DNA from: Cyrtodaria siliqua
Taxonomy: Eukaryota > Mollusca > Bivalvia > Adapedonta > Hiatellidae
NCBI GenBank assembly: GCA_037043455.1
Contig: JAWPHD010001279.1
Span: forward strand, 274,776 to 338,775
Length of the DNA stretch: 64,000 nucleotides
Direction: 5' to 3'
Shown here: in pieces, positions 47,108-57,690 of the stretch
Numbering within the stretch: position 1 is the stretch's first letter
Layout: every line of letters begins with the position of its first letter
Translations under genes and position numbers: made by a program
Notes under the pieces: model-generated
Databases searched by the model: none
What the model was told of the DNA's origin: nothing
What the model saw: only the letters and a program-made list of their open reading frames with translations

Positions 47108-47184
47108 CTATGTATCCCTCCCCTCTCTCTGTGGCGGCTCTAAATAACCTATACTGTGTTGATAAGACGTTAAACAACATTCAG
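47108..47184 (+). mobile_element. SINE type B, severely 5'-truncated (77 bp)
   Basis: Only the 3' end is present (TATGTATCCCTCCCCTCTCT to AACAACATTCAG). It is flanked by the 12-bp duplication TTGGTATTAAGC at 47096-47107 and 47185-47196, showing it inserted as a truncated copy. Confidence 0.9.
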
Positions 47185-47442
47185 TTGGTATTAAGCTGTA
47201 GTTTATTTCAGTATGGTACAGTTCTTGGAATGAAAGAATTTAAAAGGGGATTACAAACATTCGAGATGGAATTAGATGATGATGGTCAACGCACAGGAGA
47301 TTATTTCGGATGTTATAGAGTTTAATTAATTTATCATGGAGCAATAGATAACAATAGAACATACTACCCGCTATTAAATATTCAAATATGAAAGAATAAT
47401 AATCCACGGCTTGGTAGCTGTTCCGATGTCAGACTATATACA

Positions 47443-47637
47443 AAAAAACGACGCATCTGTAGATATTGCCACTCAATGACATTTAAACAAATACATACTG
47501 GAGCAAACTATTACAAATACTCATTTCCCCCCATTTCTATTGTTCAGTGGAATGCGATACCTGAATATATTACCCTTAAGCAAGATTTGAATTTCTTCAA
47601 TCTTGCTGTAAGCAGTGTCTTTCACACCAAGCCATAG
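47443..47637 (+). pseudogene. LINE reverse-transcriptase C-terminal tail fragment
   Basis: The + strand encodes RYCHSMTFKQIHTGANYYKY, SFPPISIVQWNAIPEYI and a stop at 47635-47637. The pattern of a YxxSFFPRTIxxWNxLP-type block followed by a short tail is characteristic of the C-terminus of many non-LTR retrotransposon polyproteins. No upstream RT domain is attached. Confidence 0.65.
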
Positions 47638-48054
47638 GTCTTGAAATGTTGTTTTTATCCCTGATTTTACACTCTCACTACGACTTTTAACCATCTATCA
47701 CTTTTGCTCCCCTTACCCTTGTTTTTAATCTTTACTGTTTCTAAACAGACACAGGCGCGCAACTGCTCGAAGTTATCCGTGAGGGTGTGCAGCAGAATAT
47801 ATAGATAGATAGAAGAAAGATAACGGTCTTGTACAAAAAAAAACTTAAAACAATGAATGTTGTAATTCATTAAATGGACATACGGTAATATGCATTTAAA
47901 CTCACGGCGTCCCATGTCATAACTCGCATATTGCAAATGATTAATGATATATATGTTAGCATAGTTGTGTACTACAAGGTCCTTGTGTACATGTATATCC
48001 CTTTTACACTCATTTTGATAATCTGCCTGTGTATAAATATATGGCATATCGCTG
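47638..48054. other. Intronic stretch
   Basis: No gene seen. Confidence 0.35.
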
Positions 48055-48560
48055 TGAGCGCAATAATGGACTTAAAGCTACAAAGTCTGTATTATATACG
48101 GCACAGTAGAATGAGCACGCAACTGGACGTAAAGCTACACAGTCTGTATTATATATGGCACATCGGTGTGAGCGCAGTAATTAATGGACTTAAAGTTACA
48201 AAGTGACACAGTAGAATGAGCACACTACTGGACGTAAAGCTACACAGTCTGTATTATATATGGCACATCGGTGTGAGCGCAATAATTAATGGACTTAAAG
48301 TTATAATGTCTGTATTATATACGGCACAGTAGAATGAGCGCGCAACTGGGCGTAAAGCTACACAGTCTGTATTATATATGGCAGAGTGGAATGCGGACAG
48401 TAATGGACTTAAAGCTACAACGTATGTATTATATATGGCACAATGTAATGGACTTAAAGCTACAAAATCTATATTGTATATAGCACAGTGGTATGAGCGC
48501 AATACTGGACTTAAAGCTACACAGTCTGTATTATATATCGCACGGTGGTATGAGCACGGA
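48055..48560. repeat. Minisatellite, ~55-60-bp unit, about 9 copies
   Basis: The unit has TGGACTTAAAGCTACACAGT, CTGTATTATATATGGCACA and a GAGCGCAATAA or GAGCACGCAAC end. Copies vary in length, and the GGACTTAAAG/GGACGTAAAG variants partly alternate. Confidence 0.93.
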
Positions 48561-48639
48561 TGTCGTGCCTATTTGTCTAAATTGAAGTGGGTGTAGGTGT
48601 CTAGACCGTGTGTTCGTCATTGTCAGATAGTCCTCAAGT

Positions 48640-50085
48640 GGGATAGCTACAAGACTGTTGGGGATCTTGGGAGAGCCTACTTTCTATACGCCGCTGGTTA
48701 AGTCTTCTCCATTTCAAGGAGTGGAGCATCTCTGTGACGCTTGAGGTTTGTCCATAGTCATGCTTTGCCCAGCGAGCTGCCCTGCGTTTAATAGCTTCGA
48801 TCTGGTTTATGTAGCATTCATTGTGGGGAGACCAGACAGTGGAGCAGTACTCGAGTTGCGGTCGTTCGTGCTAACGTTTTGTAGGCCATAGACTTAAGTG
48901 ATTCTGAGTGTACTTTGATGTTTCTGCGAAGGAATCTTAATGTTTGATTTGCTTTTGTGGTGATTCTGTCTATGTGTGTGTTCCACATTAGATCGTCTGA
49001 AATGTTAACGCCAAGATATTTTGCTGATGTTGTTGGTTTGAGTTTTGTATTACGGACGTAGTATGAAGTGTCTATGGGTGTTTTAGACTTGGTGATATGG
49101 ACGACTTGGCATTTTAAGGGATCAAATGCCATATCCCATTTTGTTTCCCATTTTTCAATTTTGGTTAGATCATTTTGTAGTGTTTCTGATTGGTTTTCTG
49201 AAGTGATTATAATGTAAATGGCAGTGTCATCTGCAAATAACCTAACCCGGGAATTGACATCTATTGGGAGGTCATTTATATATGCAAGAAACAGTATTGG
49301 ACCGAGGACGGATCCTTGTGGCATTCCAGAAGAAACAGACAGGTATTGATGATGACCTGGATCCATTAACAACCACACTCTGTGTGCGGTTGTCTGAGAA
49401 TGACTCTATCTATATGAGACTATTTACTCTGATCCCATATTCGCTTTGCTGAAATCAAGTAGAATCAGGTCTATTTATTTCTTGGAGCGAACATCTTTGA
49501 ATAGTTCAATCATAAGCATTATGAGCTGCGTTTCACAATACCGTCTTTCACGGAAACCATGTTGTAGTTCATAAAACATTTCTATATTGAAGTGTTTAAC
49601 GATTGAGGAGGCGACAATATATTCGAGAGTTTTACAGAGACTACATGTGAGGGAGATAGGTCGGTAGTTTGCATGGTTGGATTTGTCGCCGTTTTTGAAT
49701 GCAGGAGTAACATTTGCACATTTTCTTATAGTGGGTAATTCTCCAGTTTTAACTGATTTCTGGAGAATTATTTGTAGGATAGGAGAAATATCTTTACAAA
49801 GAGTTTTCAGAATAATGGGTTTCATTTGGTCTGGGCCTGCAGATTTATTTTGGTTTAAATTTGATAAAAATAATTCTATTCCCTTGGTGGATATTTCTAT
49901 GTCAGGCATTTTACTGTGTGCCTTATTTTCCACTGGAATTTGTTGACCCTCATCTCCTAAGTTCTCGAGTTTTATTTTACTTAAGGACTTGAGAGATAGG
50001 GGTCACTTTGGGCTAAATACTGATTGAAACTGTTCGTTCAGTATTGTCGCCTTCTTTACATCATCTTGGTGGCAGTACTTTAACT
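48640..50085 (-). pseudogene. Non-LTR retrotransposon (LINE) reverse transcriptase relic, antisense to G-alpha
   Basis: Read on the minus strand from about 50085, similarity runs through the RT region: KATILNEQFQSVF, then NQNKSAGPDQMKPIILK, NYRPISLTCSLCKTLE and QHGFRERRYCETQL. It continues with SGMPQGSVLGPILFLAYIND, the catalytic RLFADDTAIY (FADD box) and KYLGVNISDDLMWN. A C-terminal part follows with YCSTVWSPH and VTEMLHSLKWRRL. The order is that of Jockey/CR1-like LINEs. Stops near 49470 and 49985 and a frame change near 48850 interrupt it, so it is dead. The endonuclease part is absent. Confidence 0.9.
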
Positions 50086-51226
50086 GGTATTATATCGTAA
50101 ATATCAATGAGTCAGAAGTGAAGTACTTTTAATTCGGCGAACATAAAAAACATGCATATAAGCCAGAAATATCACACTTTTATCTAGCTTTCGTATAGAT
50201 AACATCAATAAATACACCGCTTCCGGTTATAGTTCATAAAAAAAAAAGTTCTCCGGAATTAGATTTGAACCAGGGACCTAGCGTTTTTAATTGAATTTTA
50301 ATACATGAAGTTATAAACACTAGACCATAGATACGTGTTGGTTCGTTGTTACACAAAACTACGAGATACTTTGGTCAGACACGCTCAAAACAAGTTATCA
50401 AACCGGGCGCTAAAATAAAAAATCGAGATTGATGCGAAATCCGAGTTTCAATTCGATAAAATATAGTATAACACCACGCAAGGTTAATTAACATTTTCGA
50501 CGTGATGGACTATATACCGATACATCTTGAGATGCGTTCAAATATATTAAGACATTTTGCATCATAATAAATGTTACTAAATAAACCATGTTCTTAAGAA
50601 GGCCCTATAGTTCAATCGTTTGAACGCCTGACTGTAAATCAGAAGGTCGAGTGTTTGAGTCCCGATAGAGGCAAACCTTTGTTTCCTCTGTAAATTATAT
50701 TGCTACTTGTGTACAGGTACGATGTGCACTACTCGATGTCTATAAACTAAATAATGTCCTTTTTTTTAAATTCGATCGCTTAACTACCCGATTTCACCGT
50801 TAACTAGTGAACATGAAATTGCAAAAAAAGACACGCCTACAAAGAGAAATGCGATTTAAATATAGGGTATGTAGCTTTAAACTAGCCCCTGTATCGTATC
50901 CAAAGGGAACCGGTACATAGTGGGCTATGCGAACCTGTACAGAGTGGGGTATGAATGATATATGAGGATGTGGTGAACGTCTTTTTTGTTCAAAGGGTAT
51001 TCAGTAATGTATATAATTTATTTCTCAACCAAATTTCAAAACTATTGATTTGTTTTATTTACGCTTAGTTTTCATGTATTCAGATTTGTGTGATTGTGAG
51101 TCTGAAACTGCCGAAAACCTGACTCAAACAAACTTCCCACAAAAAATGGATATGTATACCATTTATCTGTATACTTGTCTAATTCTTTATCCCAATCTGG
51201 TTTAACATTATCCGTCTCTATTACAG
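50086..51226. other. End of intron 2
   Basis: No gene except the tRNA-like sequence at 50601. TGGGCTATGCGAACCTGTAC and TGGGGTATGAATG follow two GTACA(T/G)AG phrases near 50911-50950. The last bases before 51227 form a good acceptor. Confidence 0.45.
50601..50673 (+). tRNA. tRNA-Tyr-like sequence (GTA), probably a pseudogene
   Basis: The 73-base sequence has a perfect D-stem (GTTC/GAAC), an anticodon stem of four pairs and a seven-base loop CTGTAAA with GTA as the would-be anticodon. The acceptor stem pairs at five of seven positions and the T-stem at only about two of five. No intron is present, although eukaryotic tRNA-Tyr genes usually have one. It is better read as a decayed tRNA or SINE head than as a working gene. 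Confidence 0.35.
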
Positions 51227-51368
51227 AATTATCCACGAAGGCGGTTTCACCTCTGAAGATAACAAACAATATAAGCCAGTGGTATACAGTAACACGATCC
51301 AATCTCTTGTGGCCATTATACGTGCGATGGGAACGCTAAATATACCATTCGGATCTAATGAAAGGGAG
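51227..51368 (+). CDS. G-protein alpha subunit, exon 3
   Basis: This 142-bp exon, the canonical size for exon 3 of Gi/o genes, completes Lys54 and encodes residues 55-101. The sequence [20 protein letters not shown], then [17 protein letters not shown], is unmistakable; [12 protein letters not shown] is the G-alpha-o form (G-alpha-i has [12 protein letters not shown]). This begins the helical domain. The acceptor is CTATTACAG and the donor GTAAGC, and phases match exon 2. The last part, [10 protein letters not shown], differs from the usual GIEYGDKERK of G-alpha-o, so a diverged paralogue is possible. Exon 4 was not found before 64000. Confidence 0.95.
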
Positions 51369-51815
51369 GTAAGCACACCTTAAACATTGAGCTCACTATT
51401 TCCTGCTTTAGTGTGTTAATAGATAGATAAACATTATTGATACAAAATACCAAATGGCCTATCAGTGTATAACATACAAAAACACATTATATTTATAATT
51501 AAACAGTCAATCGTTTGCAGTCATCAATTTCAACAGTATAATGTAGTATATTAATTATTGTCCAAATGTAAATACATGTTTATTATTTTCATACATATAT
51601 TTATAAATATAATTGTTATAACATTATGTTTTCTTGTTGTCTTAAATGTATGTAACGCTTACATCAAAGCAAAAAAAAGTATATGACTTTTCACATCAGA
51701 CAGATATGGCATTTGACATTATATGATAAAAAAGCAACTAGTCAAACAAGTATTATTTTAAGAGGAGGAAATCTCCTATACTATATAGTAAGTTTCGGTT
51801 CTTTTTTGAAAGCTT
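51369..51815. other. Start of G-alpha intron 3
   Basis: AT-rich, no element recognised. Intron 3 is at least 12.6 kb, since no later exon is visible. Confidence 0.5.
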
Positions 51816-53285
51816 TTAAAAATAAAAATATTTTCTTTCTAAAAGTAGTAGTTTTGCAGGTTTGTGCCACCTTCCAGTCTCTATTTCAAGTCTATGAGAC
51901 GACACTCTACGTCTAGTTAATGCTATTCTACATTTTTTGATAGTAACGTTGTCTAAGTAGGGTTTAAAACTGAATTCCGAGAATAAAATGTAATAATTCG
52001 CTCTAGTTGAATTTGATAAATGTTCGTTCCATTTCTGTTCAAAAGTATCATTTAATCTCTGATTAAATAGAGAAAGGAAACTATTTACATTTCCCACCCC
52101 TTGAAAACAACATACATCATAAAATCCTAATCTTTCAAGAAAGTTTTTCGCAGATCTAACCCAAGAAATCTTATTTGGCTATTTGTCTAAATCTGCTAAC
52201 AGTGTATTATATGCAAATTTGATATATTTTGTAGCATGAACACTGAACATTGTCTTTGTAATAGCACTTGGTAATAGTGTAAATCTTTTAACTGAAAATA
52301 ACACCTGTCAGAATAAATGGTGTAATACAACTACCGGTTACTGAAAGTTACTGGAAGTTAAGTACGGCAGGGAGCTGAAATGGACATGCTACAAAACAAA
52401 TAGAGTATGGTTTCATCTCGTTGGAAACACCTCGATGCCCATCTCGATGTTTAAATTAACCAACTCTATGAAACCATACTCTATTATTTAACTCATTGCA
52501 TTTCAAAAGCCAATAATGAATAATAGCTTTCATTCTATATTGTTGTAATGTAGTTCTTCCTAACTCTCCATAAATAAAATCGTTTTGAGTTTGAACTTTT
52601 ACTCCAAATAAATGTTTACAAAATTGTAAATGAACTCGTTCGATTACTTTAGCCTTTGAAAATCCCCAACTTCAGCCCCATAGTTCAAAATAGGTAAAAT
52701 TAGTTTATCAAATAAATATAACATATGACTCACATATATATCATGACATTAAACACATATGATTTTAATTTATATATTGTTTTGCGAGCTTGTCCCGCTA
52801 GTGCCTCTTGGGTTTCTCTGATGTAAAAACTATCCCTAAATATGTAAATTTGTTGACAATGTCAAGTTGAGAACCATTATAGATAAAACATATATTTCTT
52901 CTGTTTCTCCCATCTTTTTTAAACACCATAACTTTTGTTTTATTCACATTTACTGTAAGTTTCCATTTAGTACAATAATCATGCAAAATATTTAAACCAT
53001 CCTGTAAACCGCTGCCGTTTTCTGAAAAGATAACTAAGTCATCAGCGTAAAGAAGTAAACATAACTTTAACATATCCATACCAATTCCCGTGTATCCCTT
53101 TAAAATAAAAGTTTCCTCATGGTCATTCAGAAACATGGAAAACAAAAATGGTCACAGACATTCACCCTGAGCGACTCCCAAAAATCGACAATATCTGGTC
53201 CTCCTGAACGGTTTAAACCTAACTCCCTGCATGCTTTGCTTATTTCACGGTGTGTTATTTTGTTATCTAATTCTTCAAACATGAT
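51816..53285 (-). pseudogene. Second LINE reverse transcriptase relic, antisense
   Basis: On the minus strand, from about 53285, fragments run FEELDNKITHREISKACREL, then a broken QGEC box merging into FSMFLNDHEETF. The catalytic LCLLLYADDLVIFSENG (YADD box) follows, then LHDYCTKWKLTVNVNKTKVM and FTYLGIVFT. A later piece at 51816-52097 reads SSHRLEIETGRWHKP, a block common near the C-terminus of the same LINE type. The N-terminal RT part is deleted and frames are broken. It is a different lineage from the relic at 48640-50085. Confidence 0.85.
52399..52485. other. Short inverted repeat (hairpin)
   Basis: AATAGAGTATGGTTTCAT at the left pairs perfectly with ATGAAACCATACTCTATT at the right, with weaker pairing continuing inward (CTCGTTGG/CCAACTCT). 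It lies within the decayed LINE region and may be a small foldback insertion. Confidence 0.75.
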
Positions 53286-53289
53286 TTGC

Positions 53290-54160
53290 AACTGCACTTG
53301 TTTGCGGTATCCCGTCTATCGTGTACGTCATTATAGCATGCCGTGATGCATTTGGACAAGCCTGCGGTACCCCGTCTATCTGCACGTCATTCTAGCATGG
53401 CGTTATGCATTTGGACAAGTCCGAGGTATCCCGTCTATCTGCACGTCATTCGAGCAAGGCGCGATGCATTTGGACAAGATTGCGGTACTCCGTCTATCTG
53501 CACGTCATTCTAGCATGGCGTTATGCATTTGGACAAGTCCGAGGTATCCCGTCTATCTGCACGACAGCTAGCATGGCGTGATGCAGTTGGACAAGATTGC
53601 GGTACTCCGTCTATATGCACGTCATTCTAGCAAGGCGCGATGCATTTGGACAAGATTGCGGTACTCCGTCTATCTGCACGTCATTCTAGCATGGCGTTAT
53701 TCATTTGGACAAGCCTGTGGTAACCCGTCTATCTGCACGTCATTCTAGCATGGCGTTATGCATTTGGACAAGTCCGAGGTATCCCGTCTATCTGCACGAC
53801 AGCTAGCATGGCGTGGCGTTATGCATTTGGACAAGTCCGAGGTATCCCATCTATCTGCACGACAGCTAGCATGGCGTGAAGCAGTTGGACAAGATTGCGG
53901 TACTCCGTCTATCTGCACGTCATTCTAGCAAGGCGCGATGCATTTGGACAAGATTGCGGTACTCCGTCTATCTGCACGTCTTCTAGCATGGTGTGATACA
54001 GGTGGACAAGCCTGTGGTAACCCGTCTATCTGCACGTCATTCTAGCATGGCGTTATGCATTTGGACAAGTCCGAGGTATCCCGTCTATCTGCACGACAGC
54101 TAGCATGGCGTGATGCAGTTGGACAAGTCCGAGGTATCCCATCTATCGTGTACACCATGA
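53290..54160. repeat. Minisatellite, 59-bp unit, about 14 copies
   Basis: The unit is CATTCTAGCATGGCGTTATG, CATTTGGACAAGTCCGAGGT and ATCCCGTCTATCTGCACGT. Variants (AAGTCCGAGG, AAGATTGCGG, AAGCCTGTGG) recur in an ordered pattern, indicating multi-unit amplification. Confidence 0.95.
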
Positions 54161-55117
54161 CCGTTTTATCAAGTTTACTGTACCCGTTTTTGTGTACGTT
54201 ATTCAAACATGGCATGATGCACATGTACAAGTCAGATTTACCTTATGTTTGCATGTTTCCCCACACCAAGGAGTGTATTGTTTACCATCACCTTACAGAA
54301 GAATAGAAAAATCATCTTTATATTGACACTATAATTTTGAAATACTATACGTTTGTCGTTAAATATATCGGTCACCGAGTTGTTTAAGGGCTTGTATTAT
54401 CAATATTAAAGCGAGAAAATATTGAAAGGATGTCCATGAATGACAGAAATGTATAAATTGTCTTAACAAAAGGCTTCTGTGGCTATATATGTAAAATTAT
54501 GACATTCTTTTCTGTTGAACCTTTTTTTGCATGATAAAAAACACATTTTCAAACTACCACCTTGGGATTGTTATATTAATTCTATTCGAAATGTTTTGCA
54601 ATACTTTGTAACATCACAATAGTATCACCTTCTCCGTTATTTCTATTAATTAGGAATACAAATAATATAATATTACGTTTACAACAGATTAATGTTCATG
54701 TAAATACTTAGAACTGTAAATATGTTTATTGCTATGTCATATGTTCTATGTATATATGCATTTGTAGTATCTCACGGACCAATGACCTATTGATTTATGA
54801 ATAAAATCTTCTTCTTCTTCTTCAAATCTAAAACAAATACAAATAACAAGATATTTATTTTTTATAGTAAAAATGGTGTTTATAGCCTACACAAAGGCGC
54901 AATACAAAGTGAAAGCCAAACCAAATATGTCTCCTCTTCACAGAGAAGTAAATATATTCAAAAAATCGTAAAAATGTAGACATTATAAAAAAAAATAACA
55001 CATTTTGTATTAAACACTATTTTTAAACCAGTTTGATTACTGTTCCTTTCGTAATATAATTGCACACAAAACCTATTGGGGTTCGGTCATTAGCAGTTAC
55101 TGTAGTCTTGTTTAAAA
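54161..55117. other. Intronic stretch
   Basis: AT-rich; no gene recognised. Confidence 0.35.
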
Positions 55118-55692
55118 TATACTGGCGGTCAATGAAAACGCGTCAGTAGATTATATGGGTGTTACATTTGATTGCTTATGTAATTTATAATAATAAGTGC
55201 ATATTTTGAAATTGAAGGATATTAATTAACAAATGCAAAAACTAATTGTCTCAGAATTCTTCAACATGGCGTATAATGTTCAATTAAAGTCACATAAGTA
55301 GAAAACAAAAGTCATACATTTAAATACCGGTTATGGCCAACCGTTTTACCGTTCCTAAGAAATCATCCCGATATTGCGTTATTCCAACAAGATAGCCATA
55401 CTTAGCTAGAGTTACAAGTGACGTTTTCTTGCTGGAATAACGTGCCTCCTAGGAACGGTAAAACGATTGACCATACCCGGTATTAAAATGCGTGACTTTT
55501 GTTTTCTACCCATGTGACTTTAATTGAACACTATACACCATGTTTAGGAATTCTGAGACAATCATTGTTTACATTTGTTAATACATATCCTTCAATTTCA
55601 AAATATGCACTTATTATTATAATAAATTGCCTAAGAAATAAAATGTAACACCCATATAATCTACTGGTGCGTTTTCTTTGACCATCAGTATA
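55118..55692. mobile_element. Foldback element, 575 bp
   Basis: Long arms are reverse complements: the left starts TATACTGGCGGTCAATGAAA and the right ends GACCATCAGTATA. Internally CGTTTTACCGTTCCTA pairs with TAGGAACGGTAAAACG. The loop is at about 55390-55430. Arm identity is roughly 85 percent by eye. No coding sequence. Confidence 0.88.
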
Positions 55693-56059
55693 CGTAGATT
55701 GCATCACGTTATTTAGCCGACGGATATTCATCTTCCATTTTAGTAACAATCCTCGTATTTTCCTTTAATGCTATGAATATTTTGGAATCTCTTATTTCGT
55801 TAGTGTATGTTTAGAAAGTCTAACCTTACTAAGTACGCTCGGCATTTAATCTGTTTAAACTAACCATGAACCTATATCTGAAAGAAGCTGCTAACCGATG
55901 ATAGTGATTAATATTCGAGTACCATCATTGGCTGTACAGGTCCAATAGCACTTAACTGGTACCCGAATTCACACTCATGAATGCAGGGAGACAGAGTAGG
56001 CTGGTACCCGGTACCCGGTATACATCATTAGTCTACTGGTACCCGAAATCACACATTAG
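55693..56059. other. Intronic stretch with GGTACCCG phrases
   Basis: TGGTACCCGAA occurs twice (about 55959 and 56038), and TGGTACCCGGTACCCGGTAT once between them. No gene. Confidence 0.5.
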
Positions 56060-56395
56060 ACATCATTGAGTCGATGCTTTGCTCATCCATATGAACCTTA
56101 TTGGTCGATATTTGATCAATTGAGTCGATGCCATGTTCATCCATATGAACTGAAAGATCGAGATTTGATTCACCATTAGTCGATGTCATCTTCATCGATA
56201 TTAGAGATCGAGACCTTCAGATGTCATTCACATCGATATAAACTGATCGAGACATGGTCATCTTAAGACAACGCCATGCTCATCGATATGAACATCAAAG
56301 ATTTAAATTTGATCACATTGAGTCGATGGCCATGTTCATCGATATGATCTTAATTTGATCACACTATCGATGTAAACCTCGAGATTTGATGGTCA
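56060..56395. repeat. Degenerate ~65-bp tandem repeat, about 5 copies
   Basis: TTGAGTCGATG, ATGTTCATC(C/G)ATATGA and GATCGAGATTTGAT recur in order with heavy divergence and indels. Confidence 0.65.
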
Positions 56396-56449
56396 TCGAG
56401 TTCATTCTTCGGGAGTGCACTAAATTACAATTGTGTACGAGTATGATTC

Positions 56450-57690
56450 CGATGTAAACGCCAGTGTTGGGGACCTCGAAACTATGCGCAGGTGTTAGAG
56501 GGTCAGTGTAAGAGGGCCTGAAAAAAAGTCCTATGTTATAAGGTCCGTGTTTACGGGTATTCGAATAAACGACAGTATTAGAGGGTCTGCGAATAAACTC
56601 TGGTGTAAGAAGGCCTGAGAATAAACTCCGGTGTAAGAAGACCTGAGAATAAACTCTATGTAAGAAGGCCTGAGAATAAACTCCGGTGTAAGAAGGCATG
56701 AGAATAAACTCCGATAGAAGAAGGCCTGAGAATAAACTCCGGTGTAAGAAGGCCTAAGAAAAAACTCCGGTGTAAGCAAGTCTGAGAATAAACTCCGGTA
56801 GAAGAAGGCCTGAGAATAAACTCCAGTGTAAGAAGGCCTGAGAATAAACTCCGGTGTAAGAAGGCCTAAGAAAAAACTCCGGTGTAAGCAAGTCTGAGAA
56901 TAAACTCCGGTAGAAGAAGGCCTGAGAATAAACTCCGGTGTAAGAAGGCCTGAGAATAAACTCCGGTATAAGAAAGATGGAGAATACTCTCGGTGTAAGA
57001 AGGATGGAGAATACTCTCGGTGTAAGAATGATGGAGAATACTATCGGTGTAAGAAGGATGGAGAATAGTCTCGGTGTAAGAAGGATGGAGAATACTCTCG
57101 GGTGTAAGAAGGATGGAGAATACTCTCGGTGTAAGAAGGATGGAGAATAGTCTCGGTGTAAGAAGGATGGAGAATACTCTCGGGTGTAAGAAGGATGGAG
57201 AATACTCTCGGTGTAAGAAGGATGGAGAATACTCTCGGTGTAAGAAGGATGGATATGTTTTTTGTCCCTGAGCAAGACACTTTATCACTGGTACTACACA
57301 GGAAGGCAATCAAGAAGTACCTTAGAAGCGAATCGCTTACAACGGTATCGAATACAGCAGTAAGTTATAGGGCCAGTCTGAAAGGGTCAGTGCTAAAAGG
57401 CTTGATAATAAACGCCGGTGCTACAGAGCCGGTGGATGCGGGCCTGATAATCAACGTTTGTATTAGATGGCCTGTGTTAGGTAATACGATAATACACGTT
57501 AATGTTAGAATCTCAGTGTCAGAGGGCTTGCGATTAAACGCCGGTGTTTAAAGGCGCCGGTGTTAGTTGGCCGGTGTTAATCGTATATTAATATGATAAT
57601 ATACGTCAGCGATAAGAGGTCATTGTCTGAGGGAACAGACGCCAATGTTAGAGGGGCAGTGTCAGATGACATAAAAACAAACGCCTTTTA
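56450..57690. repeat. Minisatellite, 27/28-bp units with decayed flanks
   Basis: The core at about 56590-57255 has two adjoining subfamilies: AAGAAGGCCTGAGAATAAAC with TCCGGTGT (28 bp), then AAGAAGGATGGAGAATACTC with TCGGTGT (27 bp). Flanks at 56450-56590 and 57330-57690 hold diverged units (GGCCTGATAATAAACGCCGG-like). Open frames on the minus strand are artefacts of the 27-bp period. Confidence 0.93.
57258..57320 (+). mobile_element. SINE type C fragment inside the minisatellite
   Basis: GTCCCTGAGCAAGACACTTT and ACTGGTACTACACAGGAAGG match the body of the type C SINE at 27663. It separates the clean array from its decayed right flank. Confidence 0.6.

Larger units (their letters stand above)
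18269..51226 (+). other. G-alpha intron 2 (32,958 bp), repeat-packed
   Basis: It runs from the GTAAGG donor after exon 2 to the TATTACAG acceptor before exon 3. It contains most of the minisatellites of the window, several SINEs, MITEs, a foldback element and LINE relics in both orientations. I found no further coding exon inside it. Confidence 0.85.

Noticed and set aside
50255..50345. Minus-strand tRNA-like sequence with an insertion
   Set aside because: TATGGTCTAGTG and CTGGTTCAAATC resemble A and B boxes, but about 25 extra bases and poor stems leave it unsupported.
56364..57551. Minus- and plus-strand frames up to 173 codons
   Set aside because: Artefacts of the 27/28-bp minisatellite.
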